A DNA stretch of 10,000 bases from NCBI GenBank assembly GCA_002104895.1, contig MCFG01000142.1, positions 132,501 through 142,500 on the forward strand, in the 5' to 3' direction. Origin of the DNA: Anaeromyces robustus (lineage: Eukaryota > Neocallimastigomycota > Neocallimastigomycetes > Neocallimastigales > Neocallimastigaceae). Both the position numbers and the translations under genes were made by a program. Below the pieces are notes generated by a model. It searched no databases, was not told the DNA's origin, and was given only the letters and a program-made list of their open reading frames with translations. Below, in pieces: positions 1-6,716 of this stretch (its first letter is position 1; every line of letters starts with the position of its first letter).

Positions 1-219
1 ACTTTTATTTTCACTCTTATTTCATAATATCAAAAATTAAAAGTACTTTTTAAAATATTTTTTTTTATCCATAAATGGAATGAAATTCGTATCAATATCT
101 TCAGAAGTATTATTATTAATAAACATTTATGTTATTTTTATATCTACGCATAATGACAATATTCTTTTTTTTTTTTTTTTTTTTTTATTTTTATAATTAA
201 AAAAACAAACTTGTTATTG

Positions 220-239
220 ATATACAAATATTTGTATAT
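220..239. repeat. 20-bp perfect AT palindrome
   Basis: The sequence ATATACAAATATTTGTATAT equals its own reverse complement. It sits at the start of a TA-rich stretch (220-300) with further imperfect palindromes. It may be only a chance product of the composition; no functional context is visible. Confidence 0.7.
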
Positions 240-846
240 ATATAATATATATACTGTACTATATTATATAATATGTATAATATGTACAATATATATTATT
301 TATATTTAAGTATTTAAATTTAATTCTATTTAAATATAAATATTTTTTATATTAAATTAAAAAAAAAAGCAAGACATATATGAATCATTTTTTTTTTTTA
401 TATTTTATTTATATTTTTTTTTAATATATTCATTATTGATTTATATATAATTTATTACAATGAATAAATATTGAATTTGTTATTACTATATAAATATTGT
501 TACAACATTTTTATTAGTGTTTATTTACTAAAAAACAGTAATTAATAAATACATTTAAAAGATAAACATTCTGAATCAGTTATACGTTTTTCCTAATTAT
601 TTATATATAATATTATATCTACCAATATCAGATCATCATATTTATCTGTAATTTCAATATGAGTTTCTATAATAATAATATGATGATGATGATGAAATTC
701 AAATATCATTCTTTACAATAAAAAAAAAACTAAAATGATACTCAATAATTTTTAATTCTTCATCTTAACTTAGAACCTTATTTAATTCATAAGTATTAAC
801 TAATTTAATATAAATATATTTTTAAATTATATTAAAAAAAAAATAA

Positions 847-878
<32 letters not shown>

Positions 879-1019
879 AGATAAACAAATTTTATTTGTT
901 GATTTATCTAAAGCTATAATTAAAAATGAAACAGATAAAAATAAAAATGAAAAATTAACATAAAAGTTGAAGAAGAAAAGAATATAAATAATATTAATAT
1001 AGTAAAAAAATATAGTTAA
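847..1019 (+). pseudogene. Coding-like remnant, unknown family, with a frame change
   Basis: An ATT run reads as ten Ile codons from 847 and continues open as a Lys/Asp/Asn-rich peptide containing FVDLSKAIIKNETD, then stops at TAA 961-963. The overlapping frame starting at 951 continues with a similar composition (KVEEEKNINNINIVKKYS) to TAA 1017-1019. One indel near 951-960 would join the two frames. The residue mix resembles lysine/asparagine-rich proteins of AT-rich genomes, but no domain is recognised and there is no start codon. It could be a decayed exon or pure chance in AAAT/ATT-rich DNA. Confidence 0.2.
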
Positions 1020-1036
1020 ATATTTAAATATTTAAC
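1015..1036. repeat. 22-bp perfect palindrome
   Basis: GTTAAATATTTAAATATTTAAC is fully self-complementary with no spacer. It overlaps the end of the weak coding-like stretch. It could extrude as a small cruciform, or it may be a chance product of the composition. Confidence 0.65.
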
Positions 1037-1799
1037 TTCATTTTAAATGTAAAAATGGCATTATAAAAAATGCTTCATAAAATAAAACATTTATTTTAAT
1101 TAATGTTTTTTTTTTTTTTTTTTTTTAATTTTTATTTTTTTTTCCAGAAAATTCGAAAATAATAGTTATTTCTTTATTTAATTATTTAATTATTTTTATT
1201 TATTATTATTAATAAATAAATTTTTTTTATATATTTTATTTTTATCTATTTTTTTATTTTTAAATAATGTATTTTTTCTTTCTGTGATACATTTTTTTAC
1301 AAGCCAATAATTTATTTTCAATTGTTATTTGTTATTTATACATTTATTTTTAAAAAAAAAATTTAGTTTTTATAATTAATTCTTAAATAATATAATTCAA
1401 TTAATAAAAATAAGATTACAATTTTATTTCTAAAAAAATTTTTTTTTTTTTCAAAATCAAAAATTTTATAATTTATATTTAATTATATTTATATATGTTT
1501 TGAAATACATTTGTATACAATTTATTTTAACGTATCTCATAAACTAAAAAAAAAAAAAAAAATTTTTTTAGGAATAAAAATTCAATAAATCAAATTTTAA
1601 TATTTAATAAATAGGAATGATTTAATAACATAGAAATAAATAGGAAAAAAAATAATTTTTTTTTTTTTTATTTTTTATATTATTAATATAAAGGAAAATC
1701 ATCCTCAATTAATTAATATGAATAAAAAAAATTTTTTTCCTTATTTATTTTAATATTATTAATATTAATATTTATTTATCAAATTAATATTATTATTAA

Positions 1800-1829
1800 T
1801 ATTATTCAATTATTAATAATTGAATAATA
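1800..1829. repeat. 30-bp perfect palindrome
   Basis: Thirty consecutive bases are perfectly self-complementary, centred between 1814 and 1815, with arms of TATTATTCAATTATT. The arms include a CAATTATTAATAATTG core, so this is not just an AT dinucleotide run. Mobile-element ends, an origin-like cruciform or a transcript hairpin are all possible. No gene flanks it. Confidence 0.8.
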
Positions 1830-1879
1830 AAATTTATTTATGTGAAAATAGCCATTTTATTAATAAAAATTTTACCTTT

Positions 1880-1899
1880 TATATAATTATAATTATATA
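1880..1899. repeat. 20-bp perfect palindrome
   Basis: TATATAATTATAATTATATA is its own reverse complement. It lies about 50 bp after the 30-bp palindrome. It is all A/T, so chance formation is quite likely. Confidence 0.6.
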
Positions 1900-2110
1900 T
1901 AATAAAATAGCAAGTGTTTTAATACTTTAAAGACGATATATCATATTTATAAAAAAAATTATTAAATTAATTATTTTTATATAATATTAATAAATTATTA
2001 TTATTTTAAAGAAAAATAATACATAAAAATATAGTATTTAATGGATAACTTTTCTTTTAAAAAATAATAATTTATTTATTAATATTGAATAATATTTATA
2101 AATTAAATTT

Positions 2111-2314
2111 TGTTAGAATATGTGAAATATGTGTTAAGTGTATTAATGTAATGTATTAAATTTAAGGTATAAGCACATTATGTTAATATAAAAGTATGTA
2201 ATTTATTACATAATAATTTAAGTATTGGTAACTCTTTATTAATATATTTTATGATAAAGAGTTACAAATATTTAAATTATAAGTTTGACATAATTATTAA
2301 ACCCCATTAACTGA
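2111..2314 (+). other. Transition segment with LTR-like start and two hairpins
   Basis: At 2111 the sequence TGTTAGAATA matches nine of ten bases of the 3' LTR start at 7382 (TGTCAGAATA), and such a start is common for copia LTRs. The following bases do not align convincingly with the 3' LTR, and no matching end with a target duplication was found. The segment holds a hairpin with 8-bp arms at 2195-2212 and another with 12-bp arms at 2228-2265. It ends where the gag frame opens (TGA at 2312-2314). It may be a remnant of another LTR, a small inserted element, or rearranged DNA at the truncated 5' end of the copia element. Confidence 0.35.
2228..2265. repeat. Hairpin with 12-bp perfect arms
   Basis: GTAACTCTTTAT (2228-2239) and ATAAAGAGTTAC (2254-2265) are perfect inverted copies separated by 14 bases. 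The arms contain G/C bases, so this is less likely to be chance than the AT palindromes elsewhere. It lies about 50 bp before the surviving gag sequence. There is no T run typical of a bacterial terminator, and the context is eukaryotic. Confidence 0.7.
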
Positions 2315-2569
2315 CTGTTAATAAATTTAATAATAAATAGAGCCCTTCCAGAAAACCTAAGGTTCATAAATGTTTTTCAATTTAAAGATAACTGGGAAAA
2401 ATGTAAAGACTATGTAAAAAATGTCATTCCGGATATAATATTCTCAAATATAAAAGAAACCACTAATCCGAGGAAACTACTAAATGAAGCATTAAGTGTC
2501 GAATCCAACAAATTTAATACAAAGAGAAAAACAACTCAGCAAACAAAAGGAAAGAGAAAAAATGGAAGG

Positions 2570-2611
2570 TGCCATATATGTCACAAGTATGGCCACTATT
2601 CCTCAGACTGC
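2570..2611 (+). other. CCHC zinc knuckle of gag nucleocapsid
   Basis: The translated motif is C-x2-C-x4-H-x4-C (CHICHKYGHYSSDC), followed by Trp and a basic tail. This is the nucleic-acid-binding knuckle of retroelement nucleocapsids, which packages element RNA. All four metal ligands are intact. Confidence 0.95.
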
Positions 2612-2887
2612 TGGTATAGCAAAAGAAATAATAAAACGAAGTCAAGCCAAACTAGAAAGTATAAATCTACTAAGAAGAATAAACCTCCACATAACTGGTC
2701 TAAACATATTCAAAACAAATATAGGAATAATTCATTTAAAAACAAAAAGGACAGTAATATTTATGCTAATGCTTTCGTAAAAGACTACAATACTGAATCT
2801 GATTTAGAAGTAAACTGTATAAATACAAAGACCAATCCTTCAAACACACAAGACCCAGAAACTAATAAAGTATCATGCTGGATTCTA

Positions 2888-2899
2888 GACTCAGGAGCC
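2888..2899 (+). other. Aspartic protease active site (DSGA)
   Basis: Asp-Ser-Gly-Ala in the context WILDSGAS is the catalytic signature of copia retropepsin, which cuts the Gag-Pol polyprotein. The catalytic Asp and the DSGA core are intact. The domain is cut short at its C-terminal side by the nested LTR insertion. Confidence 0.93.
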
Positions 2900-3131
2900 T
2901 CCATCCATACTACTTACATGTTAAGCTTACTTGTAAATATTAAACCATTTAATGAATCAATTACTTTAGCCAATGGAACTACAGTAAAATCAACTTATAT
3001 TGGAGAATTTATAGGCTATATAAATAACCATAAAATAAAATTAAATAGCGTTTATTACACACCAAAAATCAATAAAAATCTAATTTCAATAAGTTTACTC
3101 TTAAAACAGAATTTTAAAATAATTTTCAACA

Positions 3132-3136
3132 ATAAT
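3132..3136 (+). repeat. Target site duplication ATAAT, left copy
   Basis: ATAAT directly precedes the TGTAACG start of the nested LTR and is repeated exactly right after its end at 3842-3846. Five bases is the usual duplication length for LTR-retrotransposon integrases. The locus is AAT-rich, so the match alone is weak. Together with the inverted LTR ends and the frame restoration it is convincing. Confidence 0.88.
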
Positions 3137-3171
3137 TGTAACGAATCTCTCAATTAGTAAAACAGTAACCA

Positions 3172-3244
3172 TGGTCTAGTGGTTAGTAACTATGACCATC
3201 TGGGCGAACACTCTGGGTTCGACTCACACCTTGTTCCAAATTTT
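3172..3244 (+). promoter_or_regulatory. tRNA-like pol III promoter (A box, B box, T run) inside the LTR
   Basis: TGGTCTAGTGG at 3172-3182 fits the pol III A-box consensus completely, and with the next bases it matches the D-arm region of eukaryotic tRNA-Glu genes as I recall it. GGTTCGACTCA at 3216-3226 fits the B box (GWTCRANNC) completely. The boxes start 44 bp apart, within the tRNA-gene range, and TTTT follows at 3241-3244 as a possible terminator. The D, anticodon, T and acceptor stems do not pair properly, so this is not a functional tRNA. It is either a tRNA-derived SINE head captured by the LTR or an internal pol III promoter belonging to the LTR family. Confidence 0.6.
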
Positions 3245-3279
3245 ATAAAAATTTTATTTTAAATTTATTTATTATAAAT

Positions 3280-3326
3280 TTCTGTATTTTATTCTGTATT
3301 TGTTTCTGTATTTTATTTCTGTATTT
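3280..3326 (+). repeat. Four near-tandem TTCTGTATTT repeats in the LTR U3
   Basis: TTCTGTATTT starts at 3280, 3292, 3304 and 3317, so the period is 12, 12 and 13 bases. The block lies about 165 bp upstream of the TATA box, in the presumed U3. Repeated short motifs there are often transcription-factor sites; which factor is unknown. Replication slippage is an equally simple origin. Confidence 0.75.
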
Positions 3327-3490
3327 CTTTATAGAATTACATGGAATAAAATTAGAAACTTTAAGAAAAAATTATATAATATTTCTTTATTTTTCTATGA
3401 GATTCATTTTATATCAAAATATCTTAGTTTCTAGCAATTTTTATTATTTTTTATGAACTTTTAATTTTAAAACTATTTTTCCGCAAAAAG

Positions 3491-3500
3491 TATAAATAGG
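3491..3500 (+). promoter_or_regulatory. TATA box of the solo LTR
   Basis: TATAAATAGG lies near the middle of the 705-bp LTR, where the U3/R promoter of a retrotransposon is expected; transcription would start about 25-35 bases downstream. The same ten bases occur in the copia 3' LTR at 7503-7512. Functionality in this degenerate copy is unknown. Confidence 0.55.
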
Positions 3501-3708
3501 TGTAAAACTTTTAGTTAAAATATTTTTCTTTGTGCTTTTATTCTTTTAATAACTTCTATATATATTAGTAATAATTAATTCATAAGTAGTTCGAAATACT
3601 ACAAAGATTAGTTATTATTAATTTTTAATAATTAATAAAACTATATTCTAATAAAACAAATTTTAAATAAAAAATAAATTAAAATTATACTAATATATAT
3701 CGACGCCG

Positions 3709-3826
3709 ACCTTCCGGGTTAACAAAGGAAAGGTGTTCCGATATTACAAAGTATAATTAACTTTCTTTTATTTTATTTTCTTTTCGTGTACGTTTTCAAT
3801 ATCGGTGTCAATTGTAATATTGGAAC
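3709..3826 (+). other. Two adjacent RNA hairpins near the 3' end of the LTR
   Basis: The first hairpin pairs ACCTTCC (3709-3715) with GGAAAGGT (3727-3734), leaving one bulged base. The second starts on the next base and pairs GTTCCGATATTACAA (3735-3749) with TTGTAATATTGGAAC (3812-3826): 14 of 15 Watson-Crick pairs plus one G-U pair in RNA. This U5-like part is much richer in G and C than the rest of the LTR. In the element's RNA such a structure could serve packaging or reverse-transcription initiation; that role is inferred from position only. Confidence 0.55.
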
Positions 3827-3841
3827 TACCGTTCCGTTACA

Positions 3842-3846
3842 ATAAT
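3842..3846 (+). repeat. Target site duplication ATAAT, right copy
   Basis: This is an exact repeat of 3132-3136, directly following the CGTTACA end of the solo LTR. The copia reading frame resumes here with Asn codons and then LIATIINQHG. Confidence 0.88.
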
Positions 3847-4104
3847 AATAATAACCTTATTGCTACAATAATAAATCAACATGGAACCAAGATTACAAAC
3901 ATTAAAGCTGATAAATCAAATACATATAAATTATGGATAACAAAAAATATAATAAATTATCATTCCAACAACAATAATTTTCAGAACAACGACCTTAGTA
4001 TTTACCGTATATATTCTAACAATAATATGCAATTATGGCATAGAAGGTTATGCCATTTTGATATAGCAAAATTAAAAAAACAAATTATCAAAAATCAATA
4101 CATC
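3847..4104 (+). pseudogene. Copia integrase N-terminal (HHCC) fragment, frameshifted
   Basis: After the solo LTR the copia polyprotein continues as LIATIINQHG, a linker, then LWHRRLCHFD. The two His codons (4039 and 4054) are the H-x4-H half of the integrase zinc-binding domain. The frame stops at TGA 4105-4107. The CQIC half (4112-4123) and the integrase core follow in the next frame, so there is one extra base between about 4076 and 4105, most likely in the A5 run at 4090-4094. The apparent ATG at 3805 lies inside the solo LTR and is not a copia start. Confidence 0.88.
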
Positions 4105-4105
4105 T

Positions 4106-6466
4106 GAAAAATGTCAAATTTGCTCAAACTCAAAGCTAAAAAATAAACCATTTAAATCAATTAACAACAGATCAAAAAACACATTCGACCTAATACACAT
4201 GGATTTAATTGGACCATTAGAAAAATCATTATACAATAATAAATACATCCTTACCATACTTGATGACCACTCAAGATATGCATGGACATTATTCCTTGAA
4301 AGCAAAGGAGATACTTTTAATAAATTTCACATATGGTATTTGCAAATAAGAAACTTATTCAATTGCAACATTAAACAAATTCGTACAGATAATGGTACCG
4401 AATTTTCAAATTATCATTTTAAAAACTTCTGTATATGTAATGGTATTATTCATCAATTTACCATCCCTTATTCTCCACAACAAAACGGTAAAATTGAAAG
4501 GTTAAACGGAACTCTAGTTTCAACAGCTAAATCAATTTTAAATGATTCTAAGTTATCGCATCAATTCTGGCAAGACGCAATAGAAAAGGCAAATTATGTA
4601 TATAATAGAATCCCACATTCAAGTATTAATTCCAAAATTCCATTTGAAATCCTTTACAAACATCCTGCTGACTATCACAACTTGAGAGTTTTTGGCTGTA
4701 AGGTTTTCTTCTATACTCCTAAGACCTTTAGGAACAAATTTGACAACAATTCTCTTCCTGGTATTTTCCTAGGATATTGTCGAAACCCTTCTGGTTACAA
4801 AATCCTTGACATTTCCAACAATAAAATTATTTACTCCCGATCTGTTGAATTTTTTGAATCTACACCTGGAAATTTATATAGGGATTCTTCAATTACTTCA
4901 TATTCAAATTTCCTTCCACTTAACGAAATCAGGAGGAACTTCATACTTTATAACCCTGATATTAGTAATATCAATATTCAACACGATAATACTAATAGCA
5001 ATGTCAACAATGGAGTTAAGAATAATAACACTGAAAATAACAACAAAATCAATAAAACAATTGAAATCAATCAAGTTAAGAATAATGATGCTAATGGAAT
5101 AAACATTAAACAAAATTCTTACAAAAATTATACTCATAACAACAAAAGGAAAAATAATTTTTATAATAATAACAAATTAAAGAAAAGAAAATCTTATCTA
5201 CATGAACCATATGATTATAATGATATTTTCAATTTCGAAGATAAAGATCAATGGTTAGAAGCAGTAAATAAAGAGCTTCAAAATATGACAAAAATGAATG
5301 TATACGAAACGGTTGATAACATTCCAGAAGGTGCAAATATAATATCATCTAGATGGATTTTCAGCTATAAAAGAGATGGAGATGGAAACATCATTAAATG
5401 GAAAGCAAGATTGGTAGCTAAAGGCTTTACACAAGAATTTGGAATCGATTACAATGAAACATTCTCTCCAACTCTAAAACAAGATTCGCTCAGACTATTC
5501 ATAGCCATATCTGTTCAAAAGGGGTTCAGAATAATTCAAATAGACATCAATGCCGCCTATTTAAATGCACCATTGAATGAAAATATATACATGAAGGCAC
5601 CCGAAGGTGATCCAGGGTTCAACAAATGTTATTGGAAATTAAATAAGGCACTTTACGGGCTAAAACAAGCTGGTAAGCAATGGAATGAAAAACTAAATGC
5701 AGAACTAATTAAAATAAATTTCAGACGACTTTTTAGTGAACCCTGTGTATACGTAAAAGAAAACAGAAATAAAGACATAATATGTATATTATCTGTATAC
5801 GTCGATGATATATTAATTTCAGGAACAGAATCAGAAATTAACAATACAAAAAGATTAATTAAAGAAAAATTTGAAATCAAAGACATTGGGGATGTGGATT
5901 TCGTAATTGGAATCAAATTTGAAAAATGTAAAGGTGGGTATATATTACATCAAAAAAGATATATTAACGATATTTTAAATAAGTTTAATATTGACAATTA
6001 TAGACAAACAAGGAATTTAAAGCCAGTAGAAAACAAAGAATTAAGAGAAATAAAATTTAATGAAACAAAATATCGAAGTGCTATTGGAAATCTATTATAT
6101 TTGGCAATATGTACACGTCCGGATATTCTTTTTGCCGTAAGTAGAGCATCAAGGAATTCAAACAATCCAAATTATGAAGATTGGGAAAGTGTGTTAAAAA
6201 TTTTCAGATATATAAAATCAACCGCCAATTATGGAATCAAATTTACAAAAAACACATCAATTGAAATATATACAGATGCTGACTATGCTGGGGATCCAGT
6301 CACTAGAAGGTCCACCTCAGGTTTTCTAATATCGATAGGTGGTTCACCCACTAGTTGGTATTCAAAACTTCAACATTGTGTATCAACGTCTACGGCAGAA
6401 GCTGAATATTATAGCTTGAGTGAATGTGCGAAGCATAGTGTATGGTATATGAATTTTTTTAAATGA
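4106..6466 (+). CDS. Copia integrase core, reverse transcriptase and RNase H (broken polyprotein)
   Basis: This long open frame encodes most of copia pol. An ATG-initiated reading (4199, 755 residues) begins inside the integrase, so it is a remnant and not a native start. In order: integrase zinc CQIC (4112-4123); catalytic D at 4202, D at 4388 (TDNGTEF) and E at 4496, giving the D-x61-D-x35-E spacing; a GYKIL...SRSVEF C-terminal segment; an Asn-rich spacer (about 4960-5200) with two basic clusters; RT from about 5240 with D at 5543, YGLKQAGKQW at 5656-5685 and YVDD at 5798-5809; RNase H with D at 6275 and E at 6398. The frame ends at TGA 6464-6466 after a +1 shift in a T7/A3 run. All integrase and RT catalytic residues are present; the third RNase H Asp lies past the shift. 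Confidence 0.95.
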   Translation, partial: EKCQICSNSKLKNKPFKSINNRSKNTFDLIHMDLIGPLEKSLYNNKYILTILDDHSRYAWTLFLESKGDTFNKFHIWYLQIRNLFNCNIKQIRTDNGTEFSNYHFKNFCICNGIIHQFTIPYSPQQNGKIERLNGTLVSTAKSILNDSKLSHQFWQDAIEKANYVYNRIPHSSINSKIPFEILYKHPADYHNLRVFGCKVFFYTPKTFRNKFDNNSLPGIFLGYCRNPSGYKILDISNNKIIYSRSVEFFESTPGNLYRDSSITSYSNFLPLNEIRRNFILYNPDISNINIQHDNTNSNVNNGVKNNNTENNNKINKTIEINQVKNNDANGINIKQNSYKNYTHNNKRKNNFYNNNKLKKRKSYLHEPYDYNDIFNFEDKDQWLEAVNKELQNMTKMNVYETVDNIPEGANIISSRWIFSYKRDGDGNIIKWKARLVAKGFTQEFGIDYNETFSPTLKQDSLRLFIAISVQKGFRIIQIDINAAYLNAPLNENIYMKAPEGDPGFNKCYWKLNKALYGLKQAGKQWNEKLNAELIKINFRRLFSEPCVYVKENRNKDIICILSVYVDDILISGTESEINNTKRLIKEKFEIKDIGDVDFVIGIKFEKCKGGYILHQKRYINDILNKFNIDNYRQTRNLKPVENKELREIKFNETKYRSAIGNLLYLAICTRPDILFAVSRASRNSNNPNYEDWESVLKIFRYIKSTANYGIKFTKNTSIEIYTDADYAGDPVTRRSTSGFLISIGGSPTSWYSKLQHCVSTSTAEAEYYSLSECAKHSVWYMNFFK
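4202..4498 (+). other. Integrase DDE catalytic core
   Basis: The catalytic Asp codons are 4202-4204 (MDLIGPL) and 4388-4390 (RTDNGTEF), and the Glu codon is 4496-4498 (NGKIERLNGT). The spacing of 61 and 35 residues is typical of the copia integrase that joins element cDNA to host DNA. The triad is intact. Confidence 0.93.
4960..5200 (+). other. Asn-rich integrase-RT spacer with a bipartite-NLS-like pattern
   Basis: Between the integrase C-terminus and the RT the polyprotein is mostly Asn, Ile and Lys, from AAT/AAC/AAA-rich codons. Near its end lie two basic clusters, KRK (5144-5152) and KKRK (5180-5191), nine residues apart. In yeast Ty1 the integrase C-terminus carries a bipartite nuclear localisation signal in the same relative place. 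The correspondence here is positional inference, and low complexity in an AT-rich genome could also produce it. Confidence 0.5.
5240..5990 (+). other. Reverse transcriptase domain (RVT_2 type)
   Basis: Conserved copia RT blocks appear in order: WLEAVNKEL; SRWIFSYKRD; KARLVAKGFTQ; DYNETFSPT; IDINAAYLNAPL with catalytic Asp at 5543; KALYGLKQAGKQW; and YVDDILISG with the catalytic Asp pair at 5804-5809. The domain copies element RNA into cDNA. It has no stop or visible lesion. Confidence 0.95.
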
Positions 6467-6716
6467 ACTAAATTTTAACTTAAATTACTTAACAATTAAC
6501 GTCGACAATAAAGCAGCCATTTATAATAGTGAAAATCAATCAATTAATCCTAAAACAAAGCATATTGATATACGTTATCACTATATAAGAGAATTAATTA
6601 ACCAAAGGAAAATTAAACTAAAATATATAAAATCAAAATATAATTTAGCTGATGGTTTTACCAAATATCTTGATAACACATTAATGGATAAATTTAGAAA
6701 TTCAATACTAATGTAA
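6462..6716 (+). pseudogene. Copia RNase H C-terminal fragment after frameshift
   Basis: In the third frame the polyprotein continues with DNKAAIYNSENQ (third catalytic Asp at 6504-6506), KHIDIRYHYIRE and LADGFTKYL, the usual end of copia RNase H, and stops at TAA 6714-6716. It is separated from the preceding frame by one extra base in the TTTTTTTAAA run (6454-6463). Without that indel gag-pol would end here, and the long open frame's TGA at 6464 would not be read. Confidence 0.9.

Larger units (their letters stand above)
1..2110. other. AT-rich non-coding region upstream of the retroelement
   Basis: No credible gene is visible in either strand over this 2.1 kb. It holds long homopolymers (22 T at 165-186, 21 T at 1106-1126, 17 A at 1546-1562), an ATT run at 847-876, a GAT run at 681-695 and several perfect AT palindromes listed separately. 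Short open stretches exist (minus strand 593-709, plus strand 847-1019), but none has a recognisable domain. The texture is typical of intergenic DNA in very AT-rich fungi or protists. Divergent exons without homology visible by eye could be hidden here. Confidence 0.8.
2315..3136 (+). pseudogene. Copia gag C-terminus, zinc knuckle and aspartic protease fragment
   Basis: This is an open frame without a start codon, running from just after TGA (2312-2314) to the nested LTR; it then reads seven codons into the LTR and stops at TAG 3155-3157. It begins in the copia gag capsid region (ALPENLRF, comparable to the usual LPESY-type motif). It passes a CCHC zinc knuckle at 2570-2611 (CHICHKYGHYSSDC) that binds genomic RNA. 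A Lys/Asn-rich linker follows, then the aspartic protease active site DSGA at 2888-2899 within WILDSGASIHT, and the later LISISLL motif. Gag and protease share one frame, as in most copia elements. Roughly the first half of gag is missing. An internal ATG at 2918 is not a real start, because the protease active site lies upstream of it. Confidence 0.92.
3137..3841 (+). mobile_element. Solo LTR (705 bp) nested in the copia element
   Basis: The insert starts TGTAACG and ends CGTTACA, a 7-bp perfect terminal inverted repeat of the TG...CA type. It is flanked by the 5-bp direct repeat ATAAT. No gag or pol sequence lies inside, so it is a solo LTR left by LTR-LTR recombination. Counting out 710 bp (LTR plus one duplication) puts the upstream copia frame exactly in phase with the downstream one, across a run of Asn codons. 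Inside are tRNA-like pol III boxes (3172-3226), four TTCTGTATTT repeats (3280-3326), a TATA box (3491-3500), AATAAA-type signals, and a less AT-rich, structured 3' part (3700-3841). Orientation is assumed + from the TATA box. It does not resemble the copia 3' LTR at 7382, so it belongs to another family. Confidence 0.92.

Noticed and set aside
593-709. Minus-strand 38-codon open frame with a His run followed by an Ile run
   Set aside because: Too short, built largely on a GAT/AAT microsatellite, and without a recognised domain.
2111-2290. Intact 5' LTR of the copia element
   Set aside because: Only the first ten bases resemble the 3' LTR; no matching end, primer-binding site or target duplication is visible.
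2496-2780. 94-codon ATG-initiated open frame
   Set aside because: It is another frame of the gag region; the true frame there carries the CCHC zinc knuckle and continues into DSGA protease.
3163-3235. A real tRNA gene (tRNA-Glu-like)
   Set aside because: Only the A and B boxes are kept. The acceptor stem pairs in just a couple of positions, the anticodon stem not at all, and the T stem has mismatches.
3134-3817. Alternative target duplication AATTGTAA around the insert
   Set aside because: It would leave the copia frames out of phase and lacks inverted ends. The ATAAT boundaries give TG...CA ends and exact phase.
4081-4107. Programmed +1 frameshift as in Ty1
   Set aside because: Programmed shifts separate gag from pol. 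This break is inside the integrase zinc-binding domain, there is no slippery heptamer such as the Ty1 CTTAGGC, and gag and protease already share a frame.
4114-5916. Minus-strand open frames at 4114-4305, 4904-5137 and 5653-5916, and a plus-strand one at 4806-5102
   Set aside because: All lie on top of the conserved integrase or RT frame and show only hydrophobic low-complexity peptides expected from antisense or shifted reading.
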